64,000 nt of DNA. Source: Sympetrum striolatum. Its lineage: Eukaryota; Arthropoda; Insecta; Odonata; Libellulidae. The notes beneath the pieces are model-generated. The model was not told the origin of the DNA and did no database searches. It worked only from the letters and a program-made list of their open reading frames with translations. Numbering within the stretch: position 1 is the first letter of the stretch; the number at the start of each line of letters is the position of its first letter. Positions 22,491-34,066 of this stretch are shown piece after piece. Position numbers and translations under genes: made by a program. The DNA lies in contig OX388351.1 of assembly GCA_947579665.1 (NCBI GenBank), positions 53,576,939-53,640,938 of the forward strand, in the 5' to 3' direction.

Positions 22491-25400
22491 GTGCTAACCG
22501 GGTAGGCTGTAATGGGTCATAATTTACAGCACTTCAAATAATTTATTTCTTCTTAGAACAGAGTAAGTGGAGAATTTTTCACACACGAATATATATAATA
22601 TAAATACAAGAAAAAGGGCCCACTATATCTAAACAGAAACATGCAAGTCTCACCACGATGGTGCTCAGAGCAAAACACCGAAATGTCCGAGGGCCGCATA
22701 GAAACTACTAAGCTACTGCTAATTTTGACGTTTTCTAGCTTTTTTAATAATGACTTTTTATTTTTGTTGGTTGACTTAATTTTTTGTTATATATTTTTAC
22801 CACATACAATTCACAATAAAGGCCTAATGACGTGTATGGATTTAATTATAAACAAATATCTTTCCCGAAACCAATTATAAAATATAGTGTTTTTATTCAG
22901 GATGAAATTGATATCGAAAGGAAATTTAAAATAGTGCTTATTAGTAAAGGATTATAATAAAAATTATTCCCTCTCGGAATCAGCCTGCGACATGAAGAAA
23001 TCTACTTTGACCAATTGCATAATTTATATAATCCCTAATTAGTTATTGCCGTTTGTGATTGATTTCTCAATATCGTACTTTTGCTTCCATACTTTTATGA
23101 TTTTGTATTTTTAATGTATCTTTTCGTTTGTAGACATTTCCTCCATCACTTATTTTTACTGTTGATAAACCATTGTCATTCCTTTTCCTGACTATGGATT
23201 TAGATAAATAAACCCATTTGGGCCACCGTGATATTTGTGATAAGCATATACGGATTGGAAATCAGTCCATGACCTGAGAAAAAGGAGCTGTAAGACAAAT
23301 AATCTTATTCTCCTACTCCGCAAATGGACCACCAAAGATCAACATCCTCCCGAGGAAGAAAACACCTCAGGGGGAGAGACACAATTCAGCAGACCCGCTA
23401 ATTCTCGCTGCAGAGCTTTCTCGCCTTCCGCGACGCCCTATCCGTGCCGCAATCCCGTTAATTAGAATGTCGGCCCAACCATCCCTTCCTCAGCATTGAA
23501 ATTCGGAGAATACCTTCATTATTTCCCCATTTACAGATTAAAGCCAGTTTTTTCTCTTTTTCCCGATCCGAATTCGTCAGGGAGTGATCGTGAGGCGTTG
23601 GATCATTCGTGGAGCCATCGATTGAAACCAAATGAAGCGAGTCGCGTATGCATTTGTCTCGATTCGACACGGTTCGGAATCCGACGCGTGGACGAGATAC
23701 GCATATTAAACCGTGGAGATGACGTACGATTGCGATTCAGTCGAATTAAAAGATGCATTATGCAAGTGTCCCCAATCAAGTCGGACAAAAAAACCGCTGA
23801 CATGCACGTGCTTAATTCTTCGTCGCTGCGAGGGATACTAACTCCTTGATCACAAATAATGACATGGAGATAATTACACGAAGAGATGACTGGGTGAAAC
23901 GTTGGACTACTTTTAATTCTTTAGAATTACATGTAAAAAGAGAGTCATAGGTCTCAATCTGTTCCCGGAATAAAGATGTTCTATTATTTATCATTACTAT
24001 TATTATTAGAACTCCAAGGCAACAAAATATTCGCGAAGTAGTTGTTTTCCATGCAAATGGAATCTCATTATCCCTATGTTAACTTGAAAAAATCAAGGAT
24101 CCGTTCATGTAAAAAATGTTTAAATAACGAAAATAATTAATATTTTTAGACGAATAGGAAATGTATCGAAACATCATCTTATAAAGAGATAAGAGAGCTA
24201 ATAGGAACTAGGTTAAAGCTAATTTATAATGCTCCAATACATATTCACACAGAAAAACGACTGCAAATCAATAAAATTATTTGTTTTCTTCCCACTTGTG
24301 CTCGCCAAGTAGAGAAATTATAATTTTTTGCTAAGTTTACCTGCGCCTTTTTATAAAAAATTGTATTTTCTTCGAAGAATATAACAAGGGAGCAAATTAA
24401 ATTCTTGTCTATAAGTCGAGGCATCTCTGCGTTACAATTTCAAGTATTTAAATATTTCCCTGGAGAGAATTAACGGACATTTACCGAAGAGTTGGAAACC
24501 CTACCCTAAGGCTCTGGGTCATAAGACATAGCAATGATTATATCCACATACATTTCTCTGAAATGATAATTTGTTGACATAAGAATGACTACACAGAGTG
24601 CCTTACATAGCTGATGGATTGCGTATAAAAGCATAGGCGAAAGAGAATATACAGGATTAATCCGATGAACCTGCTTCGAATGGGAGAAAAGCGACGCCAC
24701 GAAATTCAAGTAGAAGCCACACCATCCAGACCCAGAGATTTTCGGAACCAACATTTCTGGAAAACATAAAACAAGTTGAGAGACCACGTGCGGGTGACTA
24801 CAAAGCTGCCGACTGCAGCGCATCCAAAAGGCCAATTCCCTTGGAGGGAACGACAGGAAAACAACTGGTAACGACACCTCAGTCGCCCTTCGACAACAAG
24901 TAGCATTCCTCAAAGTCCATTACGTCAGTCTGTTGTTTCTACAAGATGCTGAAGGAAGACAACTAGGCACCGAAAACCTGAGAGGAAAAAGACTTTGATA
25001 GGGTAGGATTCCAATAATTTAGTTCTACATTAACGAACTCCCCTACGGTGATAAGGTGACCTTAAGTGTGACACTGAAAATAAATTTCAGGACAAATTAA
25101 GATTTGTCTTCATATTTAGGGGGTCTACTCCAATCTTAATTGCATAAACACTTGACTTCTGCAAACGATTGAGAGAAATCAATTAAGAATTCGCTTTTGG
25201 CTAACAACTTCTGCAAGAGGGTGCGAATTGGAAAGAAAAGAAAAATACGAATGTCTGATTACTAATACCAATAACAGAGACAGTTCTAAAACTGAATGAA
25301 AAACTTAAAAAATAGAAGCATAAGAATGAAATGATAAATACATTTATAAATTTATAATTGACTGTTTCAGCTTTCACTTCGTGAGTACAATGGTTCGTCG

Positions 25401-26915
25401 TTGACACAACAAGATTTGTTAATGAAGAAAATTTAGAAATTTATAGAGAAAATCTTCAATCTGAAATTCAATAAGAAAGGCTGATCAATGTTGACCATCA
25501 ATAGCTATAATAGTAATCAGTTTGACCATCATATTTTTCACCGTCATAATTCTTTTAAATTTATTTACAACCTTTAGTAGGTTTCACGTGGTTTTTAATG
25601 TTTTTCAGGGAAGACTTAAGTATTTTTGTAAACCCAGAAATAATTCTTTTTGTTTATATGGATAAATAGACGCAGGTATTAACATAATAAGTCAGTTTGG
25701 ACTTTAACTTTAGGTACAGATTTCCTTAGTTTTTTAAACAAATCCCGTCTTTCATTTACATATTAGCTTTTACCAAAAGATATTTCTAAAATGAGGAGAG
25801 TAATATAGTGTATATTATTTAACAACCAAACACGAGTTTCATTAATGGCAGAAAATGCTAAATTTCATCTCGATCCAACGATATAGCTGGGAAAAGACTA
25901 CCTAGAAGAATCAAGGTACCAATTGTAACTATAATAGTTAGAGTAACGCAAGATTTCATCTCTTTCCATCGGTGGAAATATTTTTGAGCTGCTCCTTTCA
26001 TTTTCAATCTCTACTTTTAAGTTTATATATTTTATAGAAGCGCGGACCATAAGCCTGTATAAGGTACGCTTTCATGTGATGCGATGTGAGATGTATGTAC
26101 CAGACTCCCTACACTGGTCCCCCACAGCCAAGGGGTATACATAAGTCCTTGGGAAGGGGGTTGGAAGGGGCCGTCTATTTATGATAGCGTGGGAGGTTCG
26201 GTGGCAGATCCCCTTCTACAACGGAAGCCATGGATGCCCTTCTAAATGCTCCCTCCGTGGTTAAAAAAGACGCGTCTTTCATAACAAATCAAGGCGCCTT
26301 TGGGGGCTGCCCCCGTAATAATAAAAGTCCACTGAACGCGTTCTTCATCCCCTTGATGGACTCTGTGTTTATGGAGTGGTAACGCAACGCGTCCACCAAT
26401 GCGGACGTGCGTACTTGGGAAGGAATCGCTCATAAAAACGAAAAAAGTTTGGGTTACCCAGGCGACCGTTAACGTTCTGATAATAAAACATTTCTCGGCG
26501 ACCTGACCGCGGATTTCCTAAATCTTTCGGCAAATTTATAGATATTTTAATGTTCAGTGCATTCTGTGCTATTAAATGGTCTTATCCGAGCCTATATAGA
26601 GGAATGAACTAATGGGAAATTACGTTAACGAGCGTGGGAGTACATTCTTTTCATCTCATGTTTCACTGAATGCATGTCTCATTAAGGAAAAAAGAGGACG
26701 CAGGATGAATGCATTATTGCGATGAGAGCAGCCACGACGGAGTAAAAAGTTGGGTTATTAAATGCGGAGAAACGAGGCGTGTCCGACTGCAAACACAAAG
26801 GAATTTGCTTCGACATAAAAGTCGTGTTGAAGATAGGATCTAATTACATTTCTTGTACGTTTCTTTAAAAATCAGAAAAATTATCATTACCAGATTTCTT
26901 CACTAATTCGTAATT
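22491..26915. other. Non-coding DNA with islands at ~23330-23830, ~24480-24960 and ~26030-26800
   Basis: No gene recognised. The island at 24480-24960 carries a 135-codon minus frame (24506-24913) of no known family, overlapped in another frame by a 66-codon one. The island at 26030-26800 is the most GC-rich (aaggcgcctttgggggctgcccccg near 26290) with a 63-codon minus frame at 26242-26433. Between the islands the sequence is AT-rich. Confidence 0.4.
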
Positions 26916-26966
26916 GTAATGGGTTTGCATTTGTAATGGATTAACATTTGTAATGAATTTTTAATG
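26916..26966 (+). repeat. 17-bp minisatellite, three copies
   Basis: Units gtaatgggtttgcattt (26916), gtaatggattaacattt (26933) and gtaatgaatttttaatg (26950) follow each other exactly. The third is diverged. Confidence 0.75.
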
Positions 26967-27530
26967 TATGTTTCATAAAATACCTCTTAAAATACTTTGT
27001 ATTTACGAAGGAATCTTTAGACATGGACTTAAAACATTTTGCAAAAATTAATATAATGTGGAAAAAACGAAATGATACAAAAATCTGATGGCTGCGACTC
27101 CCACAATAATTACCAACCAAGCAAAAGACGTTCGGAATGATTATAAAAAAGTAATATATTATGTCTCTAAATAGTTCGAAGATATTTGTACAATGTAACA
27201 TAGTAATACTAATATGACGATTTGTTACATAATACTACTAATTTAGTGGTATCAGTTATGCTGCGTTTTGCGGAAAATATCATCCAACAACAATGGCAAC
27301 ACAAACAATACTAAGTCAATAAGTAACTAAGGCAAAACATCTGTCAGATATATTACTTTTTTATACGTCCTAACTGTTCAGAAATTTTCGATAGAGAAGA
27401 CGATATCTGGTACACCAATTTATGCACTATAAAAAGAACGAATAGATTTATCTAAACCCCAGGTAACAATTTCTTGATGACAACATAAGAAACTACAAAA
27501 TATTCCAAGAGATAATTGCCGAAACAAACT
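26967..27530. other. AT-rich non-coding DNA
   Basis: Nothing recognised. An 86-codon minus frame at 26941-27201 is Phe/Ile/Lys-rich and probably chance. Confidence 0.4.
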
Positions 27531-27537
27531 AAATTAC

Positions 27538-27640
27538 TCCTCATCTAGCCTTGTCTCCTCTCTAAAGCTGCTAGTGGCTAGATAGTGCGATATGAGGTTC
27601 AAATAGGCCTATAGGCTGAAATAATTAGGGACAGAATTGA
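27538..27640 (+). mobile_element. SINE-like dispersed repeat, copy 2
   Basis: A short segment (tcctctctaaagctgctagtggctag) is followed by an A-box-like 'tagtggctagatagtgc' at about 27571-27587 and a weak B box GGTTCAAAT at about 27596-27604, in tRNA order and roughly tRNA spacing. The 5' portion matches the minus-strand copy at 14565-14690. Confidence 0.45.
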
Positions 27641-29929
27641 TTAAAGAGTTAATTTACTTCATACACTGCAATAGTGAACCATCATAGAGTGTTCAAATCC
27701 GGCAGGAAATGGTTAAATGACTTAACAAGTTCGCATATTGCGCCTCTAGGAGCCAATTAGGTTATCACACCCCTATCAACTCTCCAATCTAAACATCGAC
27801 GACTACATTAAAATGAGGCTAAAGATTGAGGAGATATACGCTCTCTGTGTCCCAACACTATGATAATCTCATTTGCAATGCTGGACATGATCCTCAAATG
27901 GCTTGGCGAGCTGCTTTGAATCATAAAAGAGTTGATCGAGTCAGTTGGTCACTTCCTCTCGCGTGATATGCTAATGTCGCCGCTATCTTAGGAACCAACG
28001 GCCTTCTTCTTTTGACCATGCCAATGAACGCTATGAATAAACCACCAGCTAGAATGAAATCACCGCGACTTATGCTATCCGGCGGTCGAAAATTTGAAAT
28101 GCTGATGGTTGAAAGCCCGCTGATGGCTACCTCACCTATAATCTTAACGCAAATCATCTTTTTCTGGCGAAATTCACCGAATACATTTCCAGTCGGATAT
28201 CATGCTAATGCAATCTCCGGCGAATTGATGGATTCGAAATCCTAATCTTTAATTCAGCACGAATACCATTCAAACCGATAAGAACAAGTTTTCGTCGCTC
28301 GCGAAAACATGCGAGGGCCATCGAAATCAACGCTGAAAATCAGATTTATCACATCCATAATAATCGCATAACTAACAGGATGGCATGAAGAGAAAGAACA
28401 AAGAGATCTCACCTCATTTATTATAAAAGAGGGACCTTATGTATTTCCTTTACTTGAAACCATGTTAGGGATATCCGTTATAAAGCTTTCTTTGATATTT
28501 GTTATAAATTTTATAATTTTTACGAGCTGTATTATATGCAGCAATCAAAATATGAATATCATATTATATTTACTCTCTAATAGAACTTGCAATGTAATAA
28601 ATATATTACAAATTTATAGATCATTATTGAAGACTTAACTCTGGGAAACTAAGCTTTTTTTTCCTGTTTCACTAGAATATTTCATTAAAGCGATTAATTT
28701 GGCTCAAAGAGAGACCTGTATATTCTATTGTATACCAATAGCCTCATTATCAAATTTTCCACCATAGAATGAATTTATTCCTATTTTGTGGCATTAATAA
28801 ACCACCAGAGAGCAAAGGTCGTCATGAAATCCTTAGATGTGGCCGAGAAACTGAAGCGGATCGTCAGGAAATATGTTAATAATTTTATCAATTTTCTATC
28901 AAGGATGATCAATAAACTCAACAAATTGGCGAGTAACTTTGCGGTATTCTATATCTACGAAGAAAATAAAAATAGAACCACATTTCACAAGAAAAGAGTT
29001 CCTATTTTTTTCAAGGATCACTTTGCACTATACCACAAACAAAAAAATTAAAAAATATTTGTTAATATAAATACAATAATAATATAAAAATAATAATAAT
29101 GTAATGTATAATTAAGTTATATAATTATAAATGTTCGAAACTTGCCGAGCTTTTGAAAATTTCCAATATTTTTGTGGATGGTATTGCGCAAGGCGGTCTT
29201 TGAATAATATATCTGCTCTTTAACTAAAATTATAGACCAGGCACTTTAAAAAATAAACAACTCTCTTCAAACAATATGATTAGAGATATGAGTAGGTATG
29301 TTGGTATATATAATAACTAATATTAGACATATGTTGCACTTATTACACAAGAAGAGGTAGGAGGAGAGAAAGTATTCAAATTCGAGATGGCATCGACCTG
29401 AATGTAATGGGAAAATCCATCTCCACGCAATGAGAATGGGTAGAGCTTAGCCAAGGACGCAGAACAATTAGCGATGTTTGTATTTTTAAGCCTCGTTTCG
29501 TGGAAAGACCTCATTCTGCCTTAATAGATAGGCGCCTTACATCGCTAGATCCGAATAAATCACGCATAATCTAGTTTCCAAACTCTTCGTTTTTCCTCCA
29601 ACATCGAGATTTCCATCTATTTATACCGCTGGAGCGCCCTTTCTCCAACCTCATCTCGAAACAGAGTCAAGGATGCTCTCTACTTTTATCTAGTGGTACA
29701 GCATCGGGAACAACCGTTCCCAGTCTAAATACGGTCACGAAGCTCACGACATGGACGTGACGACATTTAGCAGGTGTCGAGATAAACATCGAAATCCTGC
29801 GGTTTTTCTCCCAAATATGTAGTAGGCCTCCTCGAAAATTAGGAGCGGGCTGTTAAAAATTTGGGAGGAATTTTGGAATTTCGGAGTTTACGGTATGTTG
29901 CGTGATTTTTTATGTAATGATTCCGCATT
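27641..29929. other. Non-coding DNA with islands at ~27890-28350 and ~29330-29930
   Basis: No gene recognised. In the first island two frames on opposite strands (minus 27921-28157, plus 28012-28245) mirror each other without a recognisable product. 28480-28640 and 29040-29130 are low-complexity AT/AAT-rich. An 87-codon Lys/Asn-rich plus frame at 28788-29051 matches no family I know. Confidence 0.4.
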
Positions 29930-30235
29930 TGCGGAAATATTTGTCGCTTCGAAAGGCGAGGTGATTTACCTTGAATGACCTTTCATTTCGGTAACCGATT
30001 TGCAAAGAATTTCCGCGTAATTGACACAAGCATCCCACTCAAACGGGATTCAATAATATCGAATAAATCACTTCTTTATTTTGAGCGAAATTGTGACTTT
30101 ATTTACTCTGAATGACTTTACGTAACTGATTTGCGAGGAATTTCTGCGTATGTGACCCAAGCATTTCACTCGAATCCGGGATATGTATAAAAATGCCTTT
30201 GCTTTTGGCGAAATTGACACTTTTAAGTACAAAAA
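29930..30235 (+). repeat. Diverged tandem duplication, period ~123-137 bp, ~2.4 copies
   Basis: The ordered blocks 'tgaatgac', 'gtaac.gatttgc', 'gaatttc.gcgta', 'gac.caagcat' and 'cactc.aa' occur at 29972 onward and again at 30109 onward. The block 'gcgaaattg' (30085) recurs at 30208, giving the start of a third unit. Copies have drifted to roughly 70% identity by eye. Confidence 0.65.
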
Positions 30236-32559
30236 AGAAAGTTTAATTTTAAAGAAAGGGATGTAGGATAAGAAAGGTTCTTATACCTTTTTTACCGAAG
30301 ATTTTGGCATATATTTAGTTAAATAACCTATCGCATAATCCAAGGTATTCAAAGATAAGTAAATAGTATTTATTTTGGACTTAACTGAAATTCAACAAAT
30401 AAATGTCTACCGAATGCTATTAGTACCCGAAGATGTCCTCCTAGACTCAGAACATTAATACTTAAAGTTTTTTTACCCTCCTTATGATGATAAAATACTA
30501 TAGATATATATAGTCGTCGACCCACGACCGTTCGCACTTTCATCTACTGCTACTCTATCTACAATTAAATGAGCGTGAGAGATTGTTTGTGCAGGGAAAC
30601 ACAAACTTTAGACTGTCATTAGTAGCGGTTGCACCTAAATTAATAGTTAAATGTTATATTAGGAACAAATAAGAAATCATGATTACTTTTCAACAAAGAT
30701 CCGTAGATTTTTTGAGTCTAATTTTAATAGATGGCACAGTCGTTACTCCACGCTTCGACTTAAGCGGCTTCACCCTATCGCGGTTTTTTTCAAAAACTTA
30801 TATTCTTAAAAATGTTGTGCTAATTTTAACATCTAATGTGTGTAATTTTCTCTGGCTTAATCAAATATATTGGATAATACGAATGTAATGGTAACCAAAG
30901 GATGTTATTTGATGTCCAAAGACTAATAATGTTAAAAAAACGTATTTAAGTCGTAGAATTTCTATGATCTAACTACGAAAATATTCGATTTATAAATAAA
31001 GAATCCTACTTCGCGGAAATTCACGTGCTTCTGTAGTCTGGAAATAATCAACCGCGACACATGATGGCCGATGGTATTTCTGACGAAAACTACCAAAAGT
31101 TATGAATATCCGAACTGCTTCCAGATTTAAATTATGATATGACGGATAGACAACTGATTGATGCATGAAGGAGCCAAATAGGGAAACATGTCGATACTCC
31201 AAGAGTGAGCTATGGCTATAATTTGTTTTCATTTGGCACGAGTCATGAGCTTCGAACTGCGATAGCATTACAAAACACTGGAAACACTTCCTCCGGTATT
31301 TATAACAGAAAAGGAAGCCTTCCAAACGGAGAGTTCAACAGTCTGAATACACCCAACCCTGCAGCTGACAAGAATCATAAGGAGCGACAAGAAACAGAAC
31401 ACCTCGCGACCCAAACCAACCACCGATCGAAATCAATCCGATGATCAAAAGCGGCTTGGGATAGATCCAACCCCTCAGACAGACGTTCAACATCTTCCCC
31501 GGACGCCTTCCGAGAAAGAAGCCAGCCTCTGTCCGAACTAATCTTCGCCAATGAGCCCTTAAATTCGCTGAATTGGCCGTCGCAATCTCCATCGGAGGAC
31601 GTAACCAATGGGTGCTCCTCGTGACGTCACCTCCGCCCACGTGCATCCGCACCACCGCTCCTTTCCCTCCTTAATTGGGTGCGGTGGCATCATCATCTCC
31701 TTCTGCACCCCTTCTCTTCTTTGTGTTGCCAATCGTTGGCATTCGTGACATAACAGCGGTGTCCAACGACCTTCGCGACGGCTGCCTTCGCCTCCGGGGT
31801 TTTTCTCGTCTGTCCCTACTCTCTCTCTCTCGTGGGTCGCAAAAAGCTCGCACAAGAAAGCTATCTGCAGAATGAATTCGCGCAAGTCTAAAATAATAGT
31901 GCTATTTAAGGCGATGATGACAAGGGAACAACAGAGAAGACAGGGAGGATCTACTGGAAGCCGAATGCGGGAGGTAACCGATCTCTACTAGGGCTAACCA
32001 ACGCTGAACTAATATTTATTTAAAAGACTCACACAGAGTGATGCCACCATTTTAGAGTGAATAATATCACAAGAAATTTATAATGAATGTCAAGAGCAAA
32101 AATTTTTTTAAACGAAATAAAAAATTAGCATAAAAGTCACAAAATAGTTTTAACTACAAAACGATTTACACGATAGGTGTAAGAGGAAAATTTGATCATT
32201 CATTCTTTTCAAAGGGTGGCAGAATGGGAACCCATGTGCGAAATGCTATCGAAGCACATTTAACAATACTATAATACTACTGCAAAAAAGACAATAAATC
32301 TTCCAACAGAAGTTCTACAACCATAAGAATCATAAAATAGGTGATATTAATGTGTATGAAACTCAATCAATTTCAACGATAAATACTTTAAAATGCCTAT
32401 TTAACGTACTTGAACAGTGAGGATATGAAGACTTATTGAGGCATACGGATATTAACGTTAACTCAGGATTTTACTAAGCATTTAATTCTTTTGATAGGAT
32501 AGAGGAAATGTATGTTAAGTCTTCTCTTACGTCAACAAAGTTCACGATAATGCGAAAAC
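30236..32559. other. Non-coding DNA with a large island at ~31230-31990
   Basis: No gene recognised. The island is GC-richer, with frames up to 111 codons on both strands that shadow each other. It includes a TGACGTCA palindrome at 31622-31629 (the cAMP-response-element core) and a nearby CACGTG at about 31639-31644. A TC-rich stretch follows near 31800-31835. This composition would suit a regulatory element or promoter, but no transcript start or coding exon can be shown. The flanks are AT-rich. Confidence 0.4.
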
Positions 32560-33150
32560 TAATGGAGCATGAATGATGCTGCATAATTGTCAATTAATTA
32601 AGCAAGCAAAACTAGCATTCAAGAAAAAGAAAACTCTACTAACATCAGAAAGCATTAGTTTGGAAACAAGGGAAAACTATATGAAGACCTAACGTGGGGA
32701 GTGTTGCGCTATATGGAACTGAATCGTGGACTATAGGAGAGAATGATATGAAATAACTGCTATCATTTGAAGCACGGTGTTACAGAAGACTGCGGAAAGT
32801 AAGCTGGATGGAAAGGAAAACAAATCAAACAAAAAGAAATCTTTAAAAAAGCTCAAGAAGAAGAAAGAAGTATAATAAGAATCATTAAAGAAAGGAGATT
32901 TAAACTTGTTGGGCATTTACTACGACACGGTAGTCAAGTTAAAAGAATAATGGAAGGAAACTTCGAGGGTACGAATTGCAGAGGAAGACACCGACTAGAC
33001 TATGTGAGCAAAATCATGAAAGATATGCAATGCCGAACATACTACGAACTGAAACGGAAAGAGATGAATGGAGGTTTGCTGCCAACCAACTCAAGGGTTG
33101 ACACAGAAGAAGAAATTGTCAATTATATCCATATGGTTATTCAATATTGA
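32560..33150 (+). mobile_element. Decayed LINE, reverse transcriptase C-terminal region
   Basis: Readings across three frames give IKQAKLAFKKKKTLLTSE, then YGTESWTIGENDMK, stop, LLSFEARCYRRLRKVSWMER, then after a frameshift near 32835-32850 ERRFKLVGHLLRHG and RIMEGNFEG. This is the conserved tail of the endonuclease-reverse transcriptase of a large family of animal LINEs (consensus ALYGSETWTL..., FEMWCWRRM.RISWTDR, ...R..F.GH..R, ..GK..GKR.RGR). The final stretch (32950-33150) is still open and ends at a stop. At least two frameshifts and an internal stop show it is dead. The polymerase core and endonuclease are missing. It lies about 600 bp upstream of a second, same-strand copy. Confidence 0.85.
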
Positions 33151-33734
33151 ATGCCATGAAAAGTATACGTCATAGGGTCATTGTGCTGCACTGACGAAGA
33201 CGTTTTCCGCTCTTAGCGAGCAGGCGTATTGAGAGAAGCTCCTCACTCCTATAACCTAGTAATCTTCCATTCCTATCCAGAGCTTGTGATAGCTGTGGAG
33301 GGATGTAGGTCCTAACCAGCCTCTGGGCGAAATACTCTACAGGCCGACCATTTCTCAAAGAAACTTCAGCGAGGAGACACGCAAGAAAAATGCACTTGGC
33401 ACGAGTCCAATTAAGGATCTGATAGCGCAACGGAAGAGGTCGTGTCGCAAGTCGTCCACAAGGAAAAATTATTATCACCAGTCTGCGGAGGAAAGAGCTC
33501 AATTTAGGGATAATTTCAGCACCAATTAAGAGTTAATGCGCAAGTGCAGAAATGTTACGTCATCGAAAGGGTTACGAGATTTTATCCTGCAAGATGGTGA
33601 TAACGAATCTTAAGGGGGTATTACGACGGAGGGGTGAAAATTGAATCAAGTAAATAACTTTGAATGAATAAAGAGCACAGGAGGAATTGGAAATTAGAAA
33701 AACTTTTGCAAACACTTTTGTTTGGAGAAATGAT
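33151..33734. other. Spacer between two LINE relics
   Basis: About 33170-33500 is GC-richer and has a 110-codon minus frame with no recognised domain. This may be the 3' untranslated part of the upstream LINE, the flank of the downstream one, or unrelated DNA. Confidence 0.4.
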
Positions 33735-34066
33735 TATACTGATGAGAAACTTGGACACTGGGAAGACCCGGTTGGAAGAAACGGAAATGTGAATTTGGAG
33801 AAGAATGATAAGAACAAGATAGATAGACAAGGAAAACGACATAGAAATTCTCAAGGAAGTGAATGAGAAGAGGAATTTAATCATAGAGATAGAGAGAAAG
33901 GAAAATTATTTGCTGGTCATGTTCCGCGGCAAAAAAACTTCCTAGAAATATAATGGAGGAAAAATTACCAGGAAAAAAGAAGGCCAAAGAAGAAGTTACT
34001 GAATGACATAAAAAGTACCATGGGAGTCACAACTAAATTATCAAAATGACCCAAGCAACTCTTAGA
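33735..34066 (+). mobile_element. Second decayed LINE C-terminal fragment
   Basis: Frames read ETWTLG (near 33749), then RMIRT-stop-IDKENDIEILKEVNEKRNLI and, after further shifts, GHVPR-like and LLNDIKSTMG (near 34010). Together these match the same conserved tail as the relic at 32560-33150 (..ETWTL, W.RRMIRTSWIDRV, ILK.V.E.R.LI, GHV.R, KLPGKR.R..LL.D). It has more stops and shifts than its neighbour. Same strand, same general family, possibly a different subfamily. Confidence 0.75.
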
